A stretch of 64,000 bases of DNA from an uncultured Chryseobacterium sp. (GTDB taxonomy: Bacteria > Bacteroidota > Bacteroidia > Flavobacteriales > Weeksellaceae): the NCBI GenBank assembly GCA_913776245.1, contig CAJYLO010000026.1, forward strand, positions 1 through 64,000, read 5' to 3'. The notes under the pieces are model-generated. The model had not been told where the DNA came from, ran no database searches, and worked only from the letters and a program-made list of their open reading frames with translations. Each line of letters begins with the position of its first letter. Position 1 is the first letter of the stretch. Positions 35,081 through 44,093 of this stretch are shown here, piece after piece. The position numbers and the translations under genes were made by a program.

Positions 35081-37699
35081 ATGAAAATCGAAAAAATACA
35101 GGTCCTGCGCGGTCCCAATATCTGGAGCATCACACGCAAAAAACTGATTCTGATGAGGCTCAATCTGGAAGAGGTGGAGCATCAGCCTACCAATAAGATT
35201 GACGGATTTCGCGAGAGAATCGAGGCGCTTCTGCCGTCACTTTATTCCCACCGCTGTTCGGAAGGTACGGAAGGTGGGTTTTTCAAGCGCATCGAAATGG
35301 GAACTTGGATGGGACACGTCATCGAACATATCGCACTGGAGATCCAGACTCTGGCAGGCATGGATGTGGGATTTGGCCGCACACGCGAAACCAAGACCCC
35401 GGGAACTTACAATGTTGTTTTCAATTACATTGAGGAAAAGGCCGGGATTTTTGCAGCGGAAGAATCGGTGAAAATCGCAGAACATCTGATTGCAGGAACA
35501 CCTTATGATTTGGATTCCTGCATCCGGACGCTGAAGGAAATCCGCGAGCGGGAAAGACTTGGTCCGTCTACCGGAAGTATTGTGGAAGAAGCGGCATCCC
35601 GGAAAATTCCGTGGATCAGGTTAGGCAAAAATTCTTTGGTCCAGCTGGGTTACGGGATCAATCAGCAACGTTTCCAGGCCACAATTACCGGCAATACCAG
35701 CAGCATAGCGGTAGATATTGCGTGCAATAAGGAACTTACCAAGAAGATGCTGGAAGATGCTGCGATTCCTGTTCCCTCCGGCGATCTGGTTATAGACGAG
35801 GACGGATTACAGAGTGTCATCAAAAAAATCGGCTATCCGCTGGTTCTTAAACCTCTGGACGGTAATCATGGAAAGGGAGCTTCTATCAATGTCAAGGATT
35901 ATGAGACGGCAATTATTGGTCTGGAGCACGCGCAACAGTATTCTAAAAAAGTCATTGTCGAAAAATATATTACCGGTTTTGATTTTCGGGTTTTGGTGAT
36001 TGACCATAAAATGGTAGCCGCAGCAAGGAGAGTTCCTGCCCACGTGGTAGGTGATGGTGAACTGAATCTTCAGCAGCTCATTGACAAGGAAAATCTGGAT
36101 CCGCGAAGAGGCTATGGTCATGAAAATGTTCTCACGGAAATCACGGTGGATAAGGATACGAATGAGCTTCTCGAAAAGCTGAGCTATACGCTGCATACCA
36201 TCCCGCAGAAGGGAGAAATCGTCTACCTGAAATCTACCGCAAACCTTTCTACTGGCGGAACATCTATTGACGTTACAGATATGATTCACCCGGAAAATAT
36301 TCAGATGGCAGAAAGGATTTCCAGAATCATTGGACTAGATGTCTGCGGCATCGATATAATGGCAGAAAATCTGACGCAGCCACTGAAAGAAAGCGGAGGT
36401 GCCATCCTGGAAGTGAATGCAGCACCTGGTTTCAGAATGCACCTCGCTCCGAGTGAAGGCTTACCAAGAAACGTAGCTGCTCCGGTGGTAGATATGCTTT
36501 ATCCGACGGGCAAGGAATTCAGGATTCCGATTATCGCCTTGACTGGAACCAACGGAAAAACAACGACCACGAGACTGCTGGCGCACATCGTTAAAAATAA
36601 CGGGAAAAGAGTAGGGTTTACCACTTCCGATGGGATTTATATTCAAAATACGCTGCTCGAAAAAGGTGACACCACCGGACCGATGTCTGCAGAATTTATC
36701 CTGAAAGATCCCACCGTGGAGTTTGCAGTGCTGGAAACTGCGCGTGGTGGAATTCTCCGTTCGGGTTTAGGTTTTGGAACCTGCGATATCGGTGTACTGA
36801 CGAATATTAAGGAAGATCATCTCGGGATGAATGATATCCATAATCTTAAAGATTTGACACGTGTGAAACGTGTGGTGCTGGACAGCGTGAAAAAAGACGG
36901 CTGGTGCATCCTGAATGCCGATGATGAGTATTCCATGAGAATTAAGGATGATCTGCGCTCCAAGGTGGCACTCTTCAGCCTGGACGAAAATAATCCTCAC
37001 ATCAAAAAATTCGCAAGGGAAGGGCGTGTGACCTGCGTGTATGAAGAAGGTTTTGTAACCATTAAGAAAGGCGAATGGAAAATCAGAATTGAAAAAGTCA
37101 AAAATATTCCGATAACGATGGAAGGCAAGGCCAGGTTTATGATCGCCAATGTTCTGGCGGCATCGCTGGCGGCGTATGTTTACGGCTTCGAAATTCCTAA
37201 TATTGCTCTGGCACTCACCACATTTATTCCAAGCGCTCAGCTTACGCCCGGAAGATTGAATGTCTTCAACTTCAAAAACTTCAAAGTCATGATTGATTTT
37301 GCACACAATCCTGCAGGATACGAAGCGATTGAAGATTATCTCAAAAACGTGGATTCGAACAAGAAAATCGGGATCATTTCCGGCGTAGGAGATCGCAGGG
37401 ACAATGATATCCGGGAATGTGGAAAGATTGCAGCCAGGATGTTTGACCATATTATCATCCGGAATGAGAAACACTTACGCGGCAGAACCGAGGATGAGAT
37501 CAATGGGTTAATCATAGAAGGCATCCACAGCGTCGACAAAAATGTAAGTTATGAAATAATTCCGAAGGAGATTGACGCACTGAAGCATGCGATGAGCCTC
37601 GCTGAAGAAGGAACCTTCATTACTGCCCTGAGTGACGTCATACACAATGCGATAGAAATCGTCCAGGAATATCAGGCGAGGGAATTGCAGGATGAGTAA
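35081..37699 (+). CDS. cphA: Cyanophycin synthetase
   Basis: This 872-residue protein has the CphA order. An N-terminal domain (residues about 1-160) contains YSHRCSEGTEGGFF and GTWMGHVIEHIALEIQ. An ATP-grasp domain (about 210-480) contains LVLKPLDGNHGKGASINV and GAILEVNAAPGFRMHL. A Mur-ligase-like C-terminal half has the P-loop GTNGKTTT (489-496) and ends ALSDVIHNAIEIVQEYQ. It builds the Asp-backbone polymer with Arg side chains from Asp and Arg using ATP, as a nitrogen store. It is paired with cphB and an isoaspartyl peptidase. A hairpin terminator follows at once. Confidence 0.95.
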   Translation: MKIEKIQVLRGPNIWSITRKKLILMRLNLEEVEHQPTNKIDGFRERIEALLPSLYSHRCSEGTEGGFFKRIEMGTWMGHVIEHIALEIQTLAGMDVGFGRTRETKTPGTYNVVFNYIEEKAGIFAAEESVKIAEHLIAGTPYDLDSCIRTLKEIRERERLGPSTGSIVEEAASRKIPWIRLGKNSLVQLGYGINQQRFQATITGNTSSIAVDIACNKELTKKMLEDAAIPVPSGDLVIDEDGLQSVIKKIGYPLVLKPLDGNHGKGASINVKDYETAIIGLEHAQQYSKKVIVEKYITGFDFRVLVIDHKMVAAARRVPAHVVGDGELNLQQLIDKENLDPRRGYGHENVLTEITVDKDTNELLEKLSYTLHTIPQKGEIVYLKSTANLSTGGTSIDVTDMIHPENIQMAERISRIIGLDVCGIDIMAENLTQPLKESGGAILEVNAAPGFRMHLAPSEGLPRNVAAPVVDMLYPTGKEFRIPIIALTGTNGKTTTTRLLAHIVKNNGKRVGFTTSDGIYIQNTLLEKGDTTGPMSAEFILKDPTVEFAVLETARGGILRSGLGFGTCDIGVLTNIKEDHLGMNDIHNLKDLTRVKRVVLDSVKKDGWCILNADDEYSMRIKDDLRSKVALFSLDENNPHIKKFAREGRVTCVYEEGFVTIKKGEWKIRIEKVKNIPITMEGKARFMIANVLAASLAAYVYGFEIPNIALALTTFIPSAQLTPGRLNVFNFKNFKVMIDFAHNPAGYEAIEDYLKNVDSNKKIGIISGVGDRRDNDIRECGKIAARMFDHIIIRNEKHLRGRTEDEINGLIIEGIHSVDKNVSYEIIPKEIDALKHAMSLAEEGTFITALSDVIHNAIEIVQEYQARELQDE

Positions 37700-37704
37700 A
37701 ACTA

Positions 37705-37734
37705 AAAAGCGATGCCTGCTTGGGCATCGCTTTT
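37705..37734 (+). terminator. Intrinsic terminator after cphA
   Basis: A 12-bp perfect stem (37705-37716 with 37723-37734) has a 6-nt loop and GC-rich core GCGATGCC/GGCATCGC, followed by a short T run. It begins 5 nt after the cphA stop. Confidence 0.85.
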
Positions 37735-37825
37735 ACGGAAAGTACTTTAGCAGCAAGTGCCATATTGTCTTTATTACTCCTGTAAGAGATATAAGCTGTT
37801 ATCACAGCGCTTTGCGCATTATCAA

Positions 37826-40816
37826 TTACTCTACAATAACCTTAAAACTGCTATTCAGATTTTCTCCCAGGACATTTAGGATATAAGTTCCTGCTAATTT
37901 TCTATTCTCAATCTTAAGGATAAAATTGCCTTTGTAATTGAAGTCCAGTTTTTTACGAAGAATGATTTTTCCTGACATATCCCTTAAAATTGCGGTCAAA
38001 CCGGATTTTTTATAGCCGGGCAGCTTTATGAAGATCTGGTCTTTTACAGGATTAGGATAGATAGTTCCTTTATTAGATAGAAATTGGTCTGTACTCAGAG
38101 TCGCTTGGCTGTATAAAGCTTGTACCTCTGACTGGGTTAATGCATAATTGAACATCTTTAGTTCATCAAATGCACCTTTATACGGTGCCGGAACTGTGGT
38201 CGACAACAATTCCAGTTCGCCAATGTTGCCAATAATCAGATCGCTTGCTTCCCCGATTCCTGTAACTGCTGTTTCATCGCCTTCTGAACTTAAAACACCA
38301 TTGGTGTAGATCCTCATCTTATGGGTTACAATATCTCTCATGATCACAACATTCACCCAATCTCCTGTGAAATAATTAGCAATAGGAGAGACAATTTCCT
38401 TTTTGGTTTTATCATCATCGATCGCAAAACGTAGCTGACCGCCTTTTATTTCAACATTGTAACGTTTTCCGGTAGCTCCCGTTGTCGTGTTTTTCGTAAA
38501 TGAACCTTTACATAAAACATACAGACTTGTAGAAGATGAAGAAGGTATCATACTTGCCGGAGCTTTCATCCAAAATGAAACGGTGAAAGAATTTTTGTCA
38601 AAAAAGATATGATTTTGATTTGGAACGCTTGCAATATAAGTGTTGCTTGGTGAAGTAGCTAAGTCGAGTGCATAATTCTCTTTTCCTTGAATTCTTACAT
38701 TGGAATTGTCATAAGCAATATCCAGCATTCCATCGTTTTGATAATCGGTCATATCGGCAATTTTTTCCCCTTCAAAAGGCGCTTCTCTGAAAGGCCAATG
38801 TCCCACGATTCCTGGATTTAATGTACGGAAATTCCAAACATCACCGCTCGCAGTTCCTTTTTCGTTCGATGCATCGATTTTCCAATAATATGTTGTTGCG
38901 GGACTCAATCCTGTCAGCTGATAGGATGGCGAAGTTGAATAAGGGATATCTGCGACTTTACTTAGACCTGATGGATCAGTTCCTAGATAAACCGAATATT
39001 TCGTGGTATTTGTACTTCCTGCCCATTTTAATGTCAGATTTCCGCCGGACAATTCTACATTGGTATTTCCAGTTGCAGGAATAGGAGTGTTAGCCTTAGA
39101 CGGTGCTGACGGAATAGGAGGAGTGGTTATAGAAGCAACAGATGTGTAAACTGAAGAATCTGTTGCATTGATGGCTTTGACTCTGTAGTAGTATTGTGTA
39201 TTGGGGCTCAATCCCGTTTCCTTATAACTGATCATGTCAGCAGCTAATGTTGCAATTTCTGAAAAAGTACTTCCATCAGTAGAACGTTCCAAAATATAGT
39301 TGGTTTCGTTTGTTGAATTGTCGCTCCAGTTAACAGTGAATGAACTTGATGGAGGCACTTCAGTAGTAGACACATCCGTGAAATTGATATCTGTTGGCGG
39401 AATAATAAATTCCGGCGGCGTTTGATTGGGTAAGCTGTTGATATAAACTTCAATGTTAAGATACGGAGCATTAGTGGTACTTACATTTAGGGCATCGGGT
39501 GTAAATTTGTCTAAACCGTTCGCATCTTCCCAAGCATCAGGCATTCCGTCATTATCTGTATCCACAGGAGCTGGTGCACCATAAACGTCTCCTGCGCCAC
39601 CATTGTTAAATCCAAATTGAGAGGTGAGATCAGACTGAACATACACGTAGGTCGCTTTTGTTCCTTTGGATTGTAAATCAGAGATCATCAGATTTTCAAC
39701 CTGATCCCGTCTCGGGTAGGACGCACCGACGTCCAGGAGAGCCTTTTCATAAGCTTGCTGTGCTGTCAATGCAGGATTTTTCATCGGATAATCATAAGGC
39801 TCTGATTTGATGGAATTAATGTCACCTGTCGGATATCCTGTTAAATCAGAAGGTACCAGAGTTCCGTTCAGGATTCCGTCTTTGTTGTTATCAAAATAAT
39901 TACCGGAACCATAAAGAGAAAAATTATCATTACCTCGGTTGAAAGGTGTTGTAACTGTATTGCTGGTATTCGGCCCGCCGATGAAATAATTATTCAAAAT
40001 ATTTACATCCGAAGTTCCGGCAGAATCTCCGCCCATAATGTAGGCATCACCAGACTCTGTATGTCCGTAGGAATTGCCATAATTGCCCCAGTTATAAACG
40101 ATGTTATTTACAAATTCGTTGATTCCTTTTACTTTGTTATTCCGCGTTTTGTTGCAGATGTATAAGTTGCCGATTAAACTGATTTTCCCGCCGGAAGGTT
40201 GCATCAATCCTCCGGCAGAGTGATTGTGCCTGTGTAAACCCTGACCGATAATCGAGTTCTGAATCGTTATATTATCAGGGCTATCTCCCTTATTATCCCA
40301 GTTGATGGAAAAAACTTCATCTGTTCCCCAGGTAAAAGACATGTGGTCGAAAATCATATTTGCACCATTAGCAAGACCTGACGTATCCTGACCCTGAGCT
40401 GTGCTTCCGAAACGGATCCGTATGTACCGTGAAATGGTATTGCCTGCTCCTGTAAAAGTAACTCTGGAACCGAGGAGAACAATGCCTTCTCCCGGAGCCG
40501 TTTGTCCGGCAATGGTCGTGTTTTTTGGAATTGAGATTTGAGACTGAGTATTGATAATCCCTCCAACTTTGAATATAACAAATCTCCCTTCTTTACTTAC
40601 CGCATCGCGAAATGAGCCGGGTCCGCTGTCATTAAGGTTGGTTACGAAGTAGATCTCAGGATTGGCAGCGCCTCTGGCACCTGTTGTATATCTGCCAAAG
40701 CCGGTAGCTTCGGGAAAGGCTAATGTTTGAGCACTGAGAACGGTATTTACAGCAATAGCTCCACAAAATATAAATAGTTTCAGCACTTGCTTAGTGGGTA
40801 GAATTTTTTCTTTCAT
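37826..40816 (-). CDS. Secreted pectate lyase-like protein with Fn3, LamG and T9SS sorting domains
   Basis: This 996-residue protein starts with a signal peptide (MKEKILPTKQVLKLFIFCGAIAVNTVLSAQ). A polysaccharide lyase family 1-like beta-helix covers about residues 30-420 (EATGFGRYTTGARGG-like, GGIINTQSQISIPKNTTIAGQTAPG, IFDHMSFTWGTDEVFS). A calcium-binding DTDNDGMPDAWED linker follows at about 425-440. Then come two fibronectin type III domains (about 480-670), a LamG/concanavalin domain (about 675-900), and a C-terminal type IX secretion sorting domain (IYPNPVKDQIFIKLPG...). It is likely exported across the outer membrane and attached to the cell surface to degrade pectin or a related polysaccharide. 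Catalytic basic residues cannot be confirmed by eye. Confidence 0.88.
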   Translation of the reverse strand: MKEKILPTKQVLKLFIFCGAIAVNTVLSAQTLAFPEATGFGRYTTGARGAANPEIYFVTNLNDSGPGSFRDAVSKEGRFVIFKVGGIINTQSQISIPKNTTIAGQTAPGEGIVLLGSRVTFTGAGNTISRYIRIRFGSTAQGQDTSGLANGANMIFDHMSFTWGTDEVFSINWDNKGDSPDNITIQNSIIGQGLHRHNHSAGGLMQPSGGKISLIGNLYICNKTRNNKVKGINEFVNNIVYNWGNYGNSYGHTESGDAYIMGGDSAGTSDVNILNNYFIGGPNTSNTVTTPFNRGNDNFSLYGSGNYFDNNKDGILNGTLVPSDLTGYPTGDINSIKSEPYDYPMKNPALTAQQAYEKALLDVGASYPRRDQVENLMISDLQSKGTKATYVYVQSDLTSQFGFNNGGAGDVYGAPAPVDTDNDGMPDAWEDANGLDKFTPDALNVSTTNAPYLNIEVYINSLPNQTPPEFIIPPTDINFTDVSTTEVPPSSSFTVNWSDNSTNETNYILERSTDGSTFSEIATLAADMISYKETGLSPNTQYYYRVKAINATDSSVYTSVASITTPPIPSAPSKANTPIPATGNTNVELSGGNLTLKWAGSTNTTKYSVYLGTDPSGLSKVADIPYSTSPSYQLTGLSPATTYYWKIDASNEKGTASGDVWNFRTLNPGIVGHWPFREAPFEGEKIADMTDYQNDGMLDIAYDNSNVRIQGKENYALDLATSPSNTYIASVPNQNHIFFDKNSFTVSFWMKAPASMIPSSSSTSLYVLCKGSFTKNTTTGATGKRYNVEIKGGQLRFAIDDDKTKKEIVSPIANYFTGDWVNVVIMRDIVTHKMRIYTNGVLSSEGDETAVTGIGEASDLIIGNIGELELLSTTVPAPYKGAFDELKMFNYALTQSEVQALYSQATLSTDQFLSNKGTIYPNPVKDQIFIKLPGYKKSGLTAILRDMSGKIILRKKLDFNYKGNFILKIENRKLAGTYILNVLGENLNSSFKVIVE

Positions 40817-41561
40817 GATAAATCTGATTGATTAGAATATAACTTTTGATGTGATGGGAAATTAGAAACAACCATCAAGATGACTGTCCTGTCCAATCCT
40901 GTTAATTATCAGATTGTTATGATTAGTTGTGAACTGTGCATTAATTATTGAGGACTAGAGTCGAGATTTAAAAAAAGGATTTCAAGACTATGTTTTGATT
41001 TTTAAAAAGAGTTTCTGAGGTTGGATTTAGCATTGTGACCAAAAATGAATCTGGATTATAAATGCTTTCATATTTACAGGAACGGTGAGGCAAGGTTGCT
41101 CAATCTTAACACAAAGCAAATCTTCATTTTTAGCGATTTAAAAATCTACATTAATTTACGACATTTCAAACTGAGTCCAATAAAATCTTACTTTTTAGGT
41201 CAGACACTTAGTGACTATCCAGACATATATTCCATTTATTGGATTAGCAATAAATAAAGGAAATCATTCCAATGATGTCTATTCCGTGAGGATTCTCTGA
41301 TTTTCTATAGCAAATCTATTCCGTTGTTTCTGCAAAAAAAAATCTCTTTGGGTATCCGTGATCGGAGATCCCGGAGCCTCCACGAGAACATTTTAAGCCT
41401 CCATCAATGTTCTTTCTTAATGTTTTTTTGGAATTGATTCCAGTTTTCCTTGCGCCTGCCTGAATGATGTATCTGCATAGAAATGTCAGAAACTTCACAA
41501 GATGCAAAGCAGTTCATTGAAATTTTGATATTTATTATTCTCTCAGTATCAATCACTAAAT
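40817..41561. other. Long intergenic stretch without a supported gene
   Basis: Plus and minus frames of 60-70 residues (41045-41257, 41316-41507) lack known motifs and a good start context, so I do not call them. There is a GGATTCTCTGATTTTCT word at 41289-41305 loosely like the dispersed repeat near 18871. The stretch may carry decayed mobile DNA, given the broken RadC-type gene just downstream. Confidence 0.5.
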
Positions 41562-41979
41562 ATGATCTTATCAGAAGTTAATTCCCTTGAGTACAATCTT
41601 TACAGATCTACTTATCAAAATCAAATTGAGCTATTCGAAAAAGGGAAATGTGAAAGATCGATATCGTCATCATGCGATGCGGTGGAGGTTTTCAGGAAAC
41701 ATTTTGATGCGGATGAAATGGATTATCTGGAAACGTTCTTTGCGCTATATCTGAATCAGGCGAACAGGCTGCCGGGCATTAAAAAATATCGGAATGCGGT
41801 ATTTCTTCCACACTGGTGGATACAAGGATTGTAATGCACGCAGGGCTGCTTAGTAAATGCCACGCCATCCTTCGGGGAATTTAAATCCTTCGGGATGTGA
41901 TATCAAAATGACCACACAAATTAAGGAAGCCGCCCAGATTCTCGATATTTACCTGTTAGACCACGTCGTCCTGACGTAG
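41562..41979 (+). pseudogene. Broken RadC/JAB-domain (MPN) protein gene
   Basis: The first frame gives SSCDAVEVFRKHFDADEMDY and LYLNQANRLPGIKK, as in mobile-element RadC-type JAB proteins (DAYNVFRxxWD..., NRANxVLGI). Adding one A in the six-A run near 41788 restores ISECGISSTLVDTRIVMHAGLLSKCHAI in a second frame. A third frame from about 41866 reads HPSGNLNPSGCDIKMTTQI and IYLLDHVVLT, the JAMM HPSG motif and C-terminal region. A few codons including the expected HNH part of the JAMM are deleted between the second and third frames. The frame stops at TAG 41977-41979, before the usual GYYSFADEG end. It is a clear relic, probably left by an old mobile element. Confidence 0.85.
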
Positions 41980-42057
41980 GATTCTTAACATAAATTTAAA
42001 AATTATTAAAGCAGACAAAACAAATCATCTGTTCAAAGAATTTCAAGAATTTACTTA

Positions 42058-42753
42058 CTAAATTGTCTTCAAATACAATTCCTGCAGCTCTTCTGCTGAA
42101 AAGGCCTTGGAGGGAAGGTTTTGCACCAGTTCGCCCTGTTTCATAATTCCGATGTTTGTCGCAACACTCACCGCATTGAAAATATCGTGGGTTGCCATGA
42201 GAACGGTACTGCCTTCATTTCCTAACTGTCTGATGATTTCTGTAAATTCTGCCGTCGCAATAGGGTCTAGTCCGCTCGTAGGTTCATCAAGGAGTAGAAC
42301 TTTTGCGTCTTTGGCAAGAGCAATGGCGATTCCTACTTTCTGCCGCATTCCTTTAGAGTAGCCGCCCAACGGTTTTTCATGAGCAATTTCCTGCAATCCG
42401 GTACGTTTCAATAATGCGGAAAGTTCATTTTTATCATAATTAAATCCGGCAATCTTCGAGAAAAAATCAAGGTTTTCAATTCCTGTGAGATTGGGATACA
42501 GCAATACCGTTTCCGGGATGTAAGCCAGGTGTTTTTTTATCTTTTCAGGATGATCTTTTACCGAAATATTATGGATGAATGCATCTCCCGAAGTGGCTTT
42601 AATTAAACCCAACAGGATATTGATGGTAGTGCTTTTTCCTGCGCCGTTCTGCCCCAGAAGAGCGAAGATTTCGCCTTCCTGAATTTCGAGGTCAAGAGAT
42701 TTTAAGGCTGTAAAATCGTTGTATTTTTTATGGAGATTGATGGTTTTTAACAT
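42058..42753 (-). CDS. ABC transporter ATP-binding protein
   Basis: This 231-residue NBD has Walker A GQNGAGKST, signature GGYSKGMRQKVGIA, Walker B VLLLDEPTSGLD and switch histidine ATHDIFN. It is the ATPase of the two DUF3526-type permeases upstream (7-nt overlap with 42747-44093). The NosF/CcmA-like type suggests an ABC-2 exporter acting at the inner membrane. Confidence 0.93.
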   Translation of the reverse strand: MLKTINLHKKYNDFTALKSLDLEIQEGEIFALLGQNGAGKSTTINILLGLIKATSGDAFIHNISVKDHPEKIKKHLAYIPETVLLYPNLTGIENLDFFSKIAGFNYDKNELSALLKRTGLQEIAHEKPLGGYSKGMRQKVGIAIALAKDAKVLLLDEPTSGLDPIATAEFTEIIRQLGNEGSTVLMATHDIFNAVSVATNIGIMKQGELVQNLPSKAFSAEELQELYLKTI

Positions 42754-44093
42754 AGCTTTCTGAATTTGATTTGTGAAAGAATTAACAAAAAAGAAATAAT
42801 AATAAAATAGGGAAGAAATACACCTAAAAGATTTACTTTCCCTGAGTCTGCGAACGTTTTTACAGTTTGTTTAGTCCAGTCAATAGTATTTCCGTTAACA
42901 TTTTTAAAAATGGACGGATAGAAATACAGCCTTTGTTTTTCGTGAAATTTTTTCAGACCTTCGGCGTAATTCAACTGGTTATCCATTCCCGTTTTAGCAG
43001 CTTTACTCTGAACCAACTGCGTTTGAATGTTCGGTAAAATATAGCCTAAATAAACCGCAGCATTGTTTCTGTACAGCATTTTTTTGTGATATTGTTTAGC
43101 TGATTGTTCCGATTCCACATCTGCCATATGCTGCATTGCATAATACCACGTATAGGAAAAGCTGCTGTTTTCAGCAATGTTATATTGGCGGAACTGCGGA
43201 TAGATCTTATGGAATTTCTGCATCGTGGGAACTTTCGCTTCGTCCCATTTGTTATGATAGCCTTCACGCTGTTCAATTTGTGCCTGTAAACCTTCCTTTA
43301 CCGGAATAAGTTTCTGAATCAGCATATTTCCCGTCATTGGAATAATAAAATTCATTCCCATCCAGAAAATGACTAAAGCCAAAGCATTATAGGAAGAAGA
43401 TTTCTGATAACCAATGATCCAGCGACAAAGTGCAAACCAGAAAACCAAATAAAGTAAACCGGAAAAAGCGAAAATAATAAAAGCTGAGTCTACCGGGATC
43501 TTAATATAAATTAGCGCAACGATCAACAATAAAAGGTAAACCGAACTTACCCCCATCAGACGAATCAGGATTTTAGCATCAATCAGTTTTCTAAGATTTT
43601 GACTTTGAACGGAAAGCAGTTTCCAGGTCCCTTTTTCCTGATCTTCGGAAATAATGTTGTAGCAAAACGCAATAATCACGAGGGGAAAAAGAAAAACAAG
43701 CACAAAAGAAAAATCGAAATTTCCCACTGCCGCATTGGCGGGATTAAAAAAATCTGAGTTGTTTTTTTGCTCCTCCAGATTTCTTATCGTTACCCCTTGA
43801 ACGGAAGGCTTCAAATCTCTTAAGCCAATATTTAAAGCGGCTAATTTGGGCATTTCATTCACCAGATTGAATTTGACGTAGTACAGCAACAGACCGATAT
43901 CGTCGTTGTGCAATGCCACATTTTTTTCAATGCTGTTTTTTTGATACGCCGCACTTTTTGCGATAATATCTTCATTCCTGTTGAGAAATTTTTTACCGGT
44001 GTACAAAGAACTCAAACCTGCAAAAAATAGAATCAGCAAAGAGATCACGTAGGCTTTGTTGCGGTAAAACTGTTTGTATAAATAATGATTCAT
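42747..44093 (-). CDS. DUF3526-type ABC-2 permease, second subunit
   Basis: This 448-residue protein has an N-terminal helix (AYVISLLILFFAGLSSLYTG) and a large extracytoplasmic part with the FDFSFVLVFLFPLVIIAFCYNIISEDQEKGTWKLL segment typical of DUF3526. Several further helices (YLLLLIVALIYIKI, AFIIFAFSGLLYLVFW) follow. It overlaps the preceding permease by one base and the ATPase by 7 nt, a tightly coupled operon. Substrate unknown. Confidence 0.85.
   Translation of the reverse strand: MNHYLYKQFYRNKAYVISLLILFFAGLSSLYTGKKFLNRNEDIIAKSAAYQKNSIEKNVALHNDDIGLLLYYVKFNLVNEMPKLAALNIGLRDLKPSVQGVTIRNLEEQKNNSDFFNPANAAVGNFDFSFVLVFLFPLVIIAFCYNIISEDQEKGTWKLLSVQSQNLRKLIDAKILIRLMGVSSVYLLLLIVALIYIKIPVDSAFIIFAFSGLLYLVFWFALCRWIIGYQKSSSYNALALVIFWMGMNFIIPMTGNMLIQKLIPVKEGLQAQIEQREGYHNKWDEAKVPTMQKFHKIYPQFRQYNIAENSSFSYTWYYAMQHMADVESEQSAKQYHKKMLYRNNAAVYLGYILPNIQTQLVQSKAAKTGMDNQLNYAEGLKKFHEKQRLYFYPSIFKNVNGNTIDWTKQTVKTFADSGKVNLLGVFLPYFIIISFLLILSQIKFRKLC

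Noticed and set aside
41045..41257. 70-residue plus-strand frame
   Set aside because: No recognised motif, weak start context, and a composition typical of chance frames in AT-rich DNA.
41316..41507. 63-residue minus-strand frame (…GISDHGYPKRFFF…)
   Set aside because: Protein-like in part, but I could not link it to a family and it lies in a repeat-like stretch; left as intergenic.
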